From the NCBI RefSeq assembly GCF_900176395.1, contig NZ_FWXL01000003.1, positions 310,001-374,000 on the forward strand: a stretch of DNA of 64,000 nt, in the 5' to 3' direction. Within the stretch, counting starts at the first letter, position 1; each line of letters opens with the position of its first letter. Positions 1 to 8,213 of this stretch are shown piece by piece. The position numbers were made by a program, and so were the translations under genes. A model generated the notes under the pieces. The model had not been told where the DNA came from and did no database searches. It worked only from the letters and a program-made list of their open reading frames with translations. The stretch is from Novosphingobium sp. B1. Its GTDB lineage: Bacteria; Pseudomonadota; Alphaproteobacteria; Sphingomonadales; Sphingomonadaceae.

Positions 1-1
1 G

Positions 2-1060
2 CTGCTGGGCGTTATCTTTCACTGGATCGGGGGCTTCTCCTCGGCCAGCTTCTATGTACCGTACAAGCGCATCAAGTTGTGGTCGTGGGAAGTGTTCTGG
101 TTGGCAGGCGGTCTGTTCTCCTGGTTGATCGCGCCGTGGCTGTTCGCCTGGATCCAGACGAAGGACCTCCTCGCCGTCCTTTCGGCCACCCCGCGCGGAA
201 CGCTGATGTGGTGCTGGTTCTGGGGCGCGATGTGGGGCTTTGGCGGGCTGACTTTCGGGCTCACCATGCGCTACCTCGGCCTCTCGCTCGGCATGGCCGT
301 GGCGTTGGGGCTGACCACCGTTATCGGCACGATGGGCCCGCCCATCTTCGACGGCACATTGGGAGCCATTGCCGCCACCACCAGCGGCAAGCTGACCCTG
401 CTCGGCATCGTGATCACGCTGGCCGGCATCATCGTCGTTGCCCGCGCCGGCAATGCCAAGGAAGCGGACCTCGGCGGCGAGGCTTCCGAAGGCGTGGCCG
501 AGTTCAACTTGCGCAAGGGACTGCTGATCGCGACTTTCTCGGGCGTGATGTCGGGCTGCTTTGCCTGGGGCCTTGCCGCAGGCCAGCCAATCCGCGACCT
601 GACGCTGGCAGCGGGCACCGACCCGCTGAGCCAGGGATTGCCGGTCCTGTGCGTGGTCCTCGCAGGCGGCCTCACCACCAACGCCCTATGGTGCGCCTAC
701 CTGATCGCGAAGAACCGCAGCTTCGGCCAGTTCTTCGGCGCGCCTTCGGCTGAGGCGCAACCCGGCGAGCGCCCCAACCTGCTTGCCAACTGGCTGCTCG
801 CCGCGCTCGGCGGCACGCTGTGGTACGGCCAGTTCTTCTTCTACACCATGGGCGAGAGCCAGATGGGCGAATACGGCTTCTCCTCGTGGACGCTGCACAT
901 GGCCTCGATCATCCTGTTTTCCACGCTGTGGGGCTTCGCGCTCAAGGAATGGAAAGGTGCCTCCCCGCGTACCCGCGCGCTGGTGTGGACCGGGATCGGC
1001 CTGCTGGTCGGCTCGACCATCGTTATCGGCGCTGGCAACATGCTGCAGGCGAGTGCATAA
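2..1060 (+). CDS. rhaT: L-rhamnose/proton symporter RhaT family (5' truncated)
   Basis: Inner-membrane sugar importer of the RhaT family, which couples L-rhamnose uptake to protons. The reading frame is open from base 2, so the gene starts upstream of the window; 352 codons are visible. Residues near the visible start (YVPYKRIKLWSWE) and later blocks such as GLTMRYLGLSLGM, AEFNLRKG and WYGQFFFYTMG follow the E. coli RhaT pattern, with about ten hydrophobic segments. A DeoR-type regulator gene follows after 21 bases, which fits a sugar-use locus whose catabolic genes lie upstream, outside the window. Substrate is inferred from the family; a related deoxy- or hexose sugar is possible. Confidence 0.9.
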   Translation: MLGVIFHWIGGFSSASFYVPYKRIKLWSWEVFWLAGGLFSWLIAPWLFAWIQTKDLLAVLSATPRGTLMWCWFWGAMWGFGGLTFGLTMRYLGLSLGMAVALGLTTVIGTMGPPIFDGTLGAIAATTSGKLTLLGIVITLAGIIVVARAGNAKEADLGGEASEGVAEFNLRKGLLIATFSGVMSGCFAWGLAAGQPIRDLTLAAGTDPLSQGLPVLCVVLAGGLTTNALWCAYLIAKNRSFGQFFGAPSAEAQPGERPNLLANWLLAALGGTLWYGQFFFYTMGESQMGEYGFSSWTLHMASIILFSTLWGFALKEWKGASPRTRALVWTGIGLLVGSTIVIGAGNMLQASA

Positions 1061-1081
1061 GCGCCGAATTCAGGGGGCATC

Positions 1082-1855
1082 ATGCACGCGGCAGAACGGG
1101 AAAGACGCATCTTCGAGGCGCTGCGGCCAACGGGCTTCGTCAGCTATCGCGATCTCGAGGTGCTGCTCGATGCCTCACCGGCGACGATCCGGCGTGACCT
1201 GACGCGGCTGGAGGAATCCGGCCAGATCGTCCGCATCCACGGCGGGGCCAAGCTGCCCGAAGGCGACGACGCCAGCGGCCCGCGCCTGATGGGCACTTCG
1301 TTCGACCAGAACATCACCCAGAACCTCGGCGCAAAGCAGGCGATCGGCAAGGCAGCAGCAGCGCTGTGCCAGCCGGGCGAAGGTGTCATGATCGATGGCG
1401 GCACCACCACGCTGCAGATGTGCCCCCACCTTGACGGGCTCGGGCTGCAAGTGCTGACCAACTCGCTGCACATCGTCAACGCGCTGCTGCCCCAGGCCGG
1501 CACGCGCATCCTGCTGCCATCGGGCGCGGTGTTCCGCGAACAGAACATCATCCTTGCCCCCGCCGGCGAGGAATCGATGCCACGCTTCCACGCCCCGCGC
1601 CTGTTCATGGGTGCCGCCGCGATCGGACCGCAAGGCGCGATGCAGGCCGACCCGGTGCTGGTCGCCGCCGAACGCCGCCTCATCGACCGCGCCGAGGAAG
1701 TCATCCTGCTGGTCGACAGCAGCAAGTTCCGCACCCAATCAGGTACCATCGTCTGCGGGCTGGACGAGATCGACATCGTGATCACCGATACCGGCATCAC
1801 GCCAGAAATGGCCAAGGCCCTGCAGGATGCCGGGGTGAAGCTGGTGGTGGTTTAG
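1082..1855 (+). CDS. DeoR-family transcriptional regulator
   Basis: Sugar-responsive repressor of 257 residues. The N-terminal winged helix-turn-helix (residues 1-60) carries the typical ATIRRDLTRLEESG recognition helix followed by the IVRIHGGA wing. The C-terminal DeoR sensor domain (about 80-235) has the expected blocks MIDGGTTT and LLVDSSKF and is thought to bind a phosphorylated sugar. It lies 21 bases after the rhaT-like gene on the same strand, so it probably controls that rhamnose-type locus. The ATG is preceded by a GGGGG-rich stretch that can serve as ribosome binding site. The effector is unknown. Confidence 0.9.
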   Translation: MHAAERERRIFEALRPTGFVSYRDLEVLLDASPATIRRDLTRLEESGQIVRIHGGAKLPEGDDASGPRLMGTSFDQNITQNLGAKQAIGKAAAALCQPGEGVMIDGGTTTLQMCPHLDGLGLQVLTNSLHIVNALLPQAGTRILLPSGAVFREQNIILAPAGEESMPRFHAPRLFMGAAAIGPQGAMQADPVLVAAERRLIDRAEEVILLVDSSKFRTQSGTIVCGLDEIDIVITDTGITPEMAKALQDAGVKLVVV

Positions 1856-1858
1856 TCG

Positions 1859-2071
1859 CTACTTCGCCTGAGCGCGCATCTGCAGATAAGCGGCTTCGCG
1901 CTCGTCCGGAGCGAGCGCCAGAAGATAGCGGCTGGCGTCCTTGAACGTCAGGAACGGCTTGCCATCCACCTCGATCGGTACGGTCCGCCCGTTGTAGATC
2001 CGTCGAAGCAATCGCCGTTGCGGTCTGCTCAATGCGGCTTCGGCGTCCGGATTGTCCGTTTCAATGTCCAT
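1859..2071 (-). CDS. Small uncharacterised protein, 70 aa
   Basis: I do not recognise this protein. It is basic in the middle (RPQRRLLRRIYNG) and otherwise mixed charged, with no membrane segment or signal peptide. The ATG at 2071 was preferred; an in-frame GTG at 2101 would add ten residues. It ends 3 bases from the 3' end of the convergent DeoR gene and is divergent from the next small gene, with 56 bases between the two starts. It has few alternative explanations, because the frame is open across the whole gap between two recognised genes. Confidence 0.55.
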   Translation of the reverse strand: MDIETDNPDAEAALSRPQRRLLRRIYNGRTVPIEVDGKPFLTFKDASRYLLALAPDEREAAYLQMRAQAK

Positions 2072-2127
2072 CTGGCCGCCTATAGGGCACAGAATCCGCA
2101 CCAGCCAATTCCTTCAAGAGAGAAAAG

Positions 2128-2370
2128 ATGACCGCCCCGTTCACCGACGCCGAACTGTCCGAACATTTCGCCCACTGCATCCAGGTGCTCGGCGGCACGA
2201 CTGCAGCGAGCAGGCGCCTCGGCATCGACGAGCGCGCGATCCGGCGTTTCGTCACCGGTGAAAAGCTCATTTCCGAACGGCTGATGCAGGACACGGCTGC
2301 AACCTTGCGCGCCCTGATCGATGAAGCCTCAGCCGCCGAGGCCCGCATCACTGCAGCGCTCGGCGCCTGA
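2128..2370 (+). CDS. Small uncharacterised protein with a helix-turn-helix-like segment, 80 aa
   Basis: Eighty-residue soluble protein. The segment GGTTAASRRLGIDERAIRRFVTGE (about residues 19-42, quoted in parts: GGTTAASRRLGI then DERAIRRF) looks like the DNA-binding helices of short Cro/XRE-like domains, with an acidic helix after it. No family is recognised with certainty. A purine-rich AGAGAGAAAAG stretch lies upstream of the ATG. The gene ends one base before the convergent phosphatase gene. A role in DNA binding is inference from the helix pattern only. Confidence 0.6.
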   Translation: MTAPFTDAELSEHFAHCIQVLGGTTAASRRLGIDERAIRRFVTGEKLISERLMQDTAATLRALIDEASAAEARITAALGA

Positions 2371-2371
2371 T

Positions 2372-2836
2372 TCAGCGCAGGTAGCGCTGCACCAGCCGTT
2401 CCGCCGCCATGCTGACATCGGCCCAGGCCTGCTCGAAATCCTCCTCGTCGCCATAATAGGGGTCGATCACCGCCGTCCCCTTGCGACCGGGCACGAGGTC
2501 CATCAGCAACCCTACTTCGGCTATGTGGCGCGAAGGCTCGATCCGGCGCAGGTCCTTGAGGTTCTGCTGGTCGAGCGCGAAGACATGCCCGAAGCGATGG
2601 AAGTCTTCGGCAACGACCTGCCGTGCGCGATAGCGCGAAATGTCGAGGCCATGGCGCTGTGCGGTCGCCTGCGCGCGAGGATCGGGCGGGCGGCCAACGT
2701 GCCAGTTGCCAGTCCCGGCCGAGTCAATGGTCATCGCCACGCCCGCCGCCACGGATTGCGCACGCAGCGCCGCCTCGGCGAGAGGTGAACGGCAGATGTT
2801 TCCAAGGCAGACGAACAGTATTGACGGCTGACTCAC
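2372..2836 (-). CDS. Low-molecular-weight protein-tyrosine phosphatase
   Basis: Cytoplasmic phosphatase of 154 residues, the usual family length. The P-loop CLGNICRS gives the CX5R catalytic motif (Cys10, Arg16), and the general-acid loop DPYYGDEEDF is near residue 123. The start is taken as GTG at 2836, which overlaps the stop of the preceding acyltransferase gene by four bases (GTGA); a longer in-frame start at 2938 would lie inside that gene. It is the last gene of a six-gene minus-strand unit. Such enzymes dephosphorylate tyrosine on proteins or act on small arsenate-like substrates; the target here is unknown. Confidence 0.92.
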   Translation of the reverse strand: MSQPSILFVCLGNICRSPLAEAALRAQSVAAGVAMTIDSAGTGNWHVGRPPDPRAQATAQRHGLDISRYRARQVVAEDFHRFGHVFALDQQNLKDLRRIEPSRHIAEVGLLMDLVPGRKGTAVIDPYYGDEEDFEQAWADVSMAAERLVQRYLR

Positions 2837-3846
2837 GGGATCACGATACTCCGCTGGCTGGGCCTCCCCATGCCAATCAGGAACGGATCCTCTCCCTGCC
2901 GCGCAGTGAACATGCTTCGTGACGTGATGTCCAGCCATTTCAGAGCGATCTGCACCTGTCCGATCGCCCCGCCCAGCGTCTCGCCGGGGCCAAGCAGCAC
3001 CACGCGATCAGGCGCAAATTCGCGGATGCCCACGGTCATCGCAGCGGTAAAGTCGTAAGGCTGCAGAATCTGGTGGGCGAAGGTATAGTCCCAAAGATCC
3101 CGGCGATTGCTTTCAAACCGTCGCCATACCTTTCCGCGCCCGTCGATCAGCGGAACCTGTGGCTGCCCGAACCACTCAACCGGGAACTGCTCTTTCGCAG
3201 CATCGCTGCTTGCCTGCATCAGCGGGGTGTGGAACGGCCCGTGCCCGGCGAGCCGCATCGGCGGTCGCGGTAGCGTCGGCAAACCCTTCTCGAACCCATC
3301 GAGCGCCGCCACCGGCCCCGCTACCACCAGCATACCGCCCAGCCAGATCGAGGGGAGCACGCCATGGCGCGCCATTGCCGCCTCCACCTCGGCAAGCAGC
3401 GCAGGATCAACGGTCCAGTCTTCCCCGGCAAGCACCAGCACCGCCTGCCCTCCAGGCTCGTGGCGCTGAGAATTGATCCCCATGCCATCGGCAATGGCAA
3501 AGCCATGCTCCGGTGAGACTGCCCCCGCGCAGGCCAGCGCCGTATACCAGCCCATCGAATTGCCGGTGACCGCGACGATCTCGAACCGCTCCCGGTCGAT
3601 CCTGAGGAAGTCGAGATAGGCACAGGCGTGAATCAAGGGTGCGGCATTGTCGCCTCGCAGGTGCGCCGGTGTGAATTTCGCCGCCCCATCCAGGGCCGAC
3701 AAGCTCTCCTTGCCCGCCTCGGCCCGCATCGCATCGAACCGCGCCAGCCATTCAGCCCCGGCGTGGTGCTGCTGCAGGTAGCCGAGTTCCGGTGCATTGT
3801 AGGTGCCGCGTCCGGGGCAGACGACAAGGACGGTTTCCTTAGCCAC
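2833..3846 (-). CDS. Malonyl-CoA:ACP transacylase-like acyltransferase
   Basis: FabD-type acyltransferase fold of 337 residues. The nucleophile motif is GNSMGWYTA (Ser97), where FabD proteins usually have GHSLG, and the catalytic histidine is in GHGPFHTP (His206). The GTG at 3846 is chosen because VAKETVLVVCPGRG starts the fold correctly; it overlaps the E1 gene stop by eight bases, implying translational coupling. No acyl carrier protein, ketosynthase or fab gene is nearby, so it is unlikely to be the housekeeping FabD. It may transfer an acyl group made or used by the neighbouring E1 enzyme. Substrate is unknown; the Asn for His change next to Ser is unusual. Confidence 0.8.
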   Translation of the reverse strand: MAKETVLVVCPGRGTYNAPELGYLQQHHAGAEWLARFDAMRAEAGKESLSALDGAAKFTPAHLRGDNAAPLIHACAYLDFLRIDRERFEIVAVTGNSMGWYTALACAGAVSPEHGFAIADGMGINSQRHEPGGQAVLVLAGEDWTVDPALLAEVEAAMARHGVLPSIWLGGMLVVAGPVAALDGFEKGLPTLPRPPMRLAGHGPFHTPLMQASSDAAKEQFPVEWFGQPQVPLIDGRGKVWRRFESNRRDLWDYTFAHQILQPYDFTAAMTVGIREFAPDRVVLLGPGETLGGAIGQVQIALKWLDITSRSMFTARQGEDPFLIGMGRPSQRSIVIP

Positions 3847-6043
3847 ACACCATCTCCAGCACCTTGGCGACAATGTCGTCGCGGCTCGGCAGGGTGTGCG
3901 TGGCGGCGCGCGCCAGCGGAATGAAGCTGTCCGTCGCCGCCAGGCGCGCAATCGCCTTGCCCGGCGCGCGTTCGGCCAGAAGCGCCATCAGCGCCTCGTT
4001 CTGCCCACCAGTGATGCGGCATTCGTCGACCACCAGCACGCGAGAGCAAGGCGCAACAGCCTCGATCACAGCGTCGTCGTTCATCGGCCCCAGCCAGCGC
4101 AAATCGATCACCCGGACCGCGATGCCCTGCTCGCCCAGCACCTTCTGCGCCTGCAGCGAAAGGTAGAACCCGTTGCCATAGGTCACGATGGCAAGATCAT
4201 TGCCTGTGCCCGCAACGCCAATCTCGCCAAATGCGATCTCGCCGTCCCCGGGAGGCTGGTAGATGCTTGACCACAAGCCATCCCCCGGCTCGTGCAGGTC
4301 CCGCGTCATGTAGAGTGCGATTGGTTCCACGAACACGACAACACGTTGCTCCTCATGCGCCAGCCGCACGCATTCGCGCAGCATCGCCACTGCATCGCGC
4401 CCGTTCGACGGCACGGCGAGCACCACGCCCGGAATATCGCGGAAGACCGCCAGCGAGTTATCGTTGTGGAAGTGCCCGCCAAAGCCCTTCTGGTATGGCA
4501 ACCCGGCGATACGCACGACCATTGGATTGGTGTACTGCCCGTCCGAGAAGAACGACAGCGTCGCCGCCTCGCCACGGATCTGATCCTCGGCGTTGTGAAC
4601 ATAGGCGAGAAACTGGATCTCGGGCATCGGCAGCAGCCCGTTATGGGCTGCACCAATCGCGAGCCCGAGGATCGCCTGCTCGTCGAGCAAGGTATTGATT
4701 ACCCGCGCCGAACCGAACCGTGCATGGAGCTTCTGCGTCGCGGCATAGACCCCGCCCTTTGGCCCCACGTCCTCCCCGCAGACAATCGCATTGGGGTATT
4801 GCAGCAGCAGGTCGGCCAGCGCCCAACTGATCAGCTTGGCCATGTGATGCGGCTTTTCGAGCGCAGCGGCGTCGTCCGCAAGCAGCGCAGCGCGATCCTG
4901 CGCCGAGGCCATCGGGCGCGTCACGCCCTCACGCCTGGGCGGCACGATGCTGGCCATGACCGCTGCGGCATCGGGCAGCTTGGGCCGCCGGATCGCCAGC
5001 TCCACCTGCCGCTCGAGCGTCGCCTCGATCTCGTCATAGACCGCGCCGACCTCAGCCGCCGACATCACCCCTTCCTCGATCAGCAGCGCCGCGCTCGCCA
5101 GCAAAGGATCGCGCTCTTCCTCGGCGCGGATCTCGTCTTTGCTGCGATAGGCCAGCTGCACGTCGTTCCCGGCATGTCCGTAGAGCCGCACCGTCTTCAT
5201 GTGCAGGAACACCGGCTTGCGCTGCCGCCGCGCCATCGCTTCCGCTTCCCGCGCCGCGCGCATGGTGTCGACGAGGTCCGATCCGTCGCAGGCGATGTAG
5301 TGCAATCCTGCCCGCCCCGAGAAATTCGCCTCGATCCACCCCGGCGGTGTCCGCGTCGAAATACCAATGCCGTTGTCCTCGCACAGGAATATGATCGGCA
5401 TCGGCGTGCCTTGGAACGCCGCCCAGCATGCGGTGTTGATGGCCCCCAGCGCGGTCGAGTGGTTGGCGCTGGCATCGCCGAAGCTGCACAACACCACACC
5501 ATCCTTGGCCAGCACCGTCTCGCTCCAGCCCATCCGCCGCGCAATGCCGATCGAGAACGCCGCCCCCACCGCCTTGGGCAGGTGGCTGGCGATGGTCGAG
5601 GTCTGCGGCGGGATGAACAGGCGCTTCGATCCCAGCAACTTGTGCCGCCCGCCCGAGATCGGGTCCTCGGCGCTGGCGGCAAAGCTCAGCAGCATGTCCC
5701 ACGCCGGGTTCTCTCCCGGCACACGGTGCGCGCGGTGAATCTGGAAGGCGGCATCGCGATAATGGAGGAACGCCATGTCATCCACGCGCAGCACTTCGGC
5801 CAGCACCGCATTGCCCTCGTGGCCAGAGGAGCCGATGGTATAAAATCCCTCGCCCCGCGCCTGCAGCTTCCGGCTCATCCGGTCGAGCTGGCGCGACAGC
5901 GCTTGAGAGCGGAAAAGCGCCGCCGCGCGCTCCGGCTTCAGCCCCACATCCTTCAGCCCGAGGTTCGAGCGCCTGCGCGCCGTGCCGTTTTCCAGTGCAT
6001 CAAGGAACTGCCGGTGGACCTGCTCGGCGGCATCAAGCGACAT
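3839..6043 (-). CDS. Fused 2-oxoacid dehydrogenase E1 (alpha and beta in one chain)
   Basis: Thiamine-diphosphate enzyme of 734 residues. The N-terminal half (about 1-330) is E1-alpha: the ThDP motif begins GDASANHSTALGAIN and ends EDNGIGIST, and the RLYGHAGND loop matches the E1-alpha phosphorylation loop. The C-terminal half (about 395-730) is E1-beta, with VCGEDVGPKGGVY, LLDEQAILGLAIGAAHNG and VVDECRITGG. The sequence GGHFHNDNS stands where branched-chain E1-beta has GxxHSQS. There is no lipoyl domain and no E2 or E3 gene in the window. It could decarboxylate a 2-oxoacid for a distant E2, or act alone as a carboligase. Its stop overlaps the acyltransferase start. Confidence 0.88.
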   Translation of the reverse strand: MSLDAAEQVHRQFLDALENGTARRRSNLGLKDVGLKPERAAALFRSQALSRQLDRMSRKLQARGEGFYTIGSSGHEGNAVLAEVLRVDDMAFLHYRDAAFQIHRAHRVPGENPAWDMLLSFAASAEDPISGGRHKLLGSKRLFIPPQTSTIASHLPKAVGAAFSIGIARRMGWSETVLAKDGVVLCSFGDASANHSTALGAINTACWAAFQGTPMPIIFLCEDNGIGISTRTPPGWIEANFSGRAGLHYIACDGSDLVDTMRAAREAEAMARRQRKPVFLHMKTVRLYGHAGNDVQLAYRSKDEIRAEEERDPLLASAALLIEEGVMSAAEVGAVYDEIEATLERQVELAIRRPKLPDAAAVMASIVPPRREGVTRPMASAQDRAALLADDAAALEKPHHMAKLISWALADLLLQYPNAIVCGEDVGPKGGVYAATQKLHARFGSARVINTLLDEQAILGLAIGAAHNGLLPMPEIQFLAYVHNAEDQIRGEAATLSFFSDGQYTNPMVVRIAGLPYQKGFGGHFHNDNSLAVFRDIPGVVLAVPSNGRDAVAMLRECVRLAHEEQRVVVFVEPIALYMTRDLHEPGDGLWSSIYQPPGDGEIAFGEIGVAGTGNDLAIVTYGNGFYLSLQAQKVLGEQGIAVRVIDLRWLGPMNDDAVIEAVAPCSRVLVVDECRITGGQNEALMALLAERAPGKAIARLAATDSFIPLARAATHTLPSRDDIVAKVLEMVCG

Positions 6044-6088
6044 TGCGGATGGTTTCCCTCGTAACGAACCCGCGTGATAGCCGCAGGC

Positions 6089-6985
6089 CTAGCGCAAGTC
6101 CACGACCTCCACCGGCGGCAAGGCCAGTGCCCCCGGCTGCTCCATCCAGTGCCGCGCATTGAGCACGCCGCCATCAGCACGCAACTCGGCCACCTTTGCG
6201 GTATCGATCTCGGCGAAGACCCACTGCGCCACCCCTTCAACGCCCACCTTTACAACGCCGTCCTCCGGCATCCCGCGATCGGGCGGACCATAGACCGCAG
6301 CTGCGCCGCGGTTCTCGTCAACCGCCGGAGACCACGCCGCCTCGCCCACCGTCGGCGAGTGCACCGCATAGCATTGCCCCTCCAGCGCCCGCCCTTGCGC
6401 GCCGATCCGCACGCGCCAGTAACCGTGCAGCGTATCCGTACACGAAGGCACAAGCAGCACTTCCGCTTCGGCTTCGACGCAGGCGCGCGCCAGCAGCGGA
6501 AACTCGCTGTCATAGCAGATCGACACCGCCAGCCGCCCGAGCGCCGTATCGAACACCCGCAGCGTGGCACCCGCAGCGATGTTCCACTGCTCCCGCTCGA
6601 ACCGCGTCATCACCAGCTTGTCCTGCACCGAGGACTTGCCATTGGGCGCAAACAGCCGCGCGGCATTGCGAAACCGCCCGTCAGCATCATTGCGCGGTGC
6701 CGATGCTGCCAGAATGTGCATCCCCGTCCGCGCCGCCAACTCGGCATGAAGCGCATCGACACGCGGCAGCAAGGCCGAGACGGTCTCGATGGAACCCGCC
6801 AGATCGCCCATCGTCGCAGGATCGAGGCTGGCCAGCTCCATCGCCCCATATTCGGGAAAGACCGCGAGCGAGGCCCCCGCCGCCGCAGCCTGTTCCACCC
6901 ATCGCGTCAGCTTGGCCTCATAGGCATCCCAGCTCGCCAGCCGGTCGATCGGATACTGCGCGGCAGCGACGGTGAAGCTTACCAT
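6089..6985 (-). CDS. Carbon-nitrogen hydrolase (nitrilase superfamily)
   Basis: Hydrolase of 298 residues that cleaves a non-peptide C-N bond (amide, nitrile or carbamoyl). The catalytic triad is visible: Glu45 in FPEYGAM, Lys123 in [10 protein letters not shown] and Cys157 in SICYDSEF. The ATG at 6985 overlaps the TAA of the GNAT gene by seven bases; longer frames upstream read through that gene and are rejected. It lies 45 bases before the E1 gene. Substrate cannot be predicted from sequence alone. Its place between an acetyltransferase and an acyl-handling pair suggests that it trims or recycles an amide intermediate; this is inference. Confidence 0.9.
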   Translation of the reverse strand: MVSFTVAAAQYPIDRLASWDAYEAKLTRWVEQAAAAGASLAVFPEYGAMELASLDPATMGDLAGSIETVSALLPRVDALHAELAARTGMHILAASAPRNDADGRFRNAARLFAPNGKSSVQDKLVMTRFEREQWNIAAGATLRVFDTALGRLAVSICYDSEFPLLARACVEAEAEVLLVPSCTDTLHGYWRVRIGAQGRALEGQCYAVHSPTVGEAAWSPAVDENRGAAAVYGPPDRGMPEDGVVKVGVEGVAQWVFAEIDTAKVAELRADGGVLNARHWMEQPGALALPPVEVVDLR

Positions 6986-7566
6986 TGGCGCATCCAGTAC
7001 TGCATCATGTTCACCTTCTCGGCCTCGTCGCCGTGTTCCTTCCATGACAGATGCGTGGTCAGACCCGGCACCACGGCATAGCCCCGCCGCGCCCAGAACG
7101 CATCGAGCGGAGTGTAGTCCGCAGGCCGCGCCGGATGATCGTCCTCCCGCACCACTGCAGCAAAGCACGCCGCATTTGCCCCGCAAGCCTTCGCCTGCGC
7201 CTCACGCTGGTCGAAAAATGCGTGACCGATGCCCTGCCCCCGATACGCCGGCAGCAACACGCTCTCGCCAAAGTAAAACAGCCGCGCAGTATCGATGCCG
7301 CGCGTCTCGAACGGCGCCCGAAACTCCGCCTTCTGGTGCATCATCGGAGCGGCCGTCGCCGCGCCGACGATCCGGGCGCCATCGAACGCCGCTACCAGCA
7401 CGGCACCCGGCGCCGCCGCGTACTCGGCAATGTACTGCGCCTCATAGGCCGCATCGCCATCATAGAGATACGGATAGGCCGCGAAGACGTTTATCCGCAG
7501 CCGCGCCAGATCGTCCAACGCCGCCGCAATCTCGCCACCGGTCAGCGGCCGGACCGATACGCTCAT
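6979..7566 (-). CDS. GNAT-family N-acetyltransferase
   Basis: Acetyl-CoA-dependent acetyltransferase of 195 residues. The acetyl-CoA loop is [13 protein letters not shown] (about residues 105-117), following the beta-strand FYFGESVLL. The start ATG overlaps the stop of the SnoaL-like gene by four bases, and its own stop overlaps the hydrolase start by seven, so the three are very likely translated together. The acceptor substrate is unknown; the overlap with a nitrilase-family gene is a recurring pattern in bacteria and hints at a small amine or amide substrate. Confidence 0.87.
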   Translation of the reverse strand: MSVSVRPLTGGEIAAALDDLARLRINVFAAYPYLYDGDAAYEAQYIAEYAAAPGAVLVAAFDGARIVGAATAAPMMHQKAEFRAPFETRGIDTARLFYFGESVLLPAYRGQGIGHAFFDQREAQAKACGANAACFAAVVREDDHPARPADYTPLDAFWARRGYAVVPGLTTHLSWKEHGDEAEKVNMMQYWMRQW

Positions 7567-7988
7567 TCGCCCACCACCTGCGTCGTCCAGTCGGCCAGAT
7601 TGTAATACATCGTCAGCCGCGAGATCTTGCCGCCCTCGATGGCAAGGAATGCCCCCGCTGGCAGCACGTAAGTCTGCCCATTCGCTTCCGGCAGGCCTTC
7701 GTCGGTCGCCAGATATTCGCCATGGACAACGAACTCTGCGGCAGCCCGAGTGCCGTCCTCACTGGCCATCAACACAATGTCTTCAAGCCGCTCCTTGTAG
7801 CAGCGCTCCATGTGCCCGAGAAACTTGGCGAAGGCCGCCTTGCCGGTCACGCGCTCGCCCTGGTTGATGTCGTGCGCCACATCCTCGCTCAGGCATTCCA
7901 GCATGCCATCCCAATGCCGCGCATTGAAAGCGGCGTAGTAACGGGCAAGCAAGGCAATCGCATCGGTACGGGCGGCGGGACTGGTCAT
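7563..7988 (-). CDS. SnoaL-like / NTF2-fold protein (steroid isomerase-like)
   Basis: Small cone-shaped NTF2-fold protein of 141 residues. The opening [24 protein letters not shown] (in parts [15 protein letters not shown] and MLECLSED) and the later [17 protein letters not shown] and MYYNLADW are typical of the SnoaL/ketosteroid-isomerase-like family. A good ribosome binding site (AAAGGAGA) sits about ten bases before the ATG at 7988, so this is likely the first gene of the minus-strand unit that runs to 2372. Members may be enzymes (isomerases, cyclases, hydrolases) or binding proteins; the role here is unknown. Confidence 0.85.
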   Translation of the reverse strand: MTSPAARTDAIALLARYYAAFNARHWDGMLECLSEDVAHDINQGERVTGKAAFAKFLGHMERCYKERLEDIVLMASEDGTRAAAEFVVHGEYLATDEGLPEANGQTYVLPAGAFLAIEGGKISRLTMYYNLADWTTQVVGE

Positions 7989-8119
7989 CGGCAGATCTCC
8001 TTTGCCGCCGGTCTAGCGCCCCTGATCGCGCCATTCCAGCACTCCGCCCTGCAAGGCTCCATTGCAGCCCTGCGCGGAATTGCACTTTGGCGCATGTTCG
8101 CCTATGGGCGGCAAGAACG

Positions 8120-8192
8120 CCCCGGCGCTTGCGATGGATTCGCCTCCAACGCGATGCCGGGGTTTTGTATTCTGGCCGGGCTGCTGCCCGGC
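8120..8192 (+). promoter_or_regulatory. purC leader with two hairpins (possible attenuator)
   Basis: The first hairpin has arms CCCCGGC (8120-8126) and GCCGGGG (8156-8162) and is followed at once by TTTTGT, like a weak intrinsic terminator. The second has arms GCCGGGC (8175-8181) and GCCCGGC (8186-8192) with a four-base loop and ends nine bases before the GGAAG ribosome binding site of purC. Whether it attenuates transcription is inference. Confidence 0.4.
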
Positions 8193-8213
8193 GCCGTGCA
8201 GGAAGACGTCATC

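Noticed and set aside
4292..6064. 590-residue plus-strand frame opposite the E1 gene
   Set aside because: Arg/His/Pro-rich composition typical of shadow frames in high-G+C DNA; the minus-strand E1 is unmistakable.
6972..8213. Upstream extension of the purC frame
   Set aside because: The added 414 residues are low-complexity shadow of the minus-strand genes; PurC begins at 8214 with its usual N-terminus and ribosome binding site.
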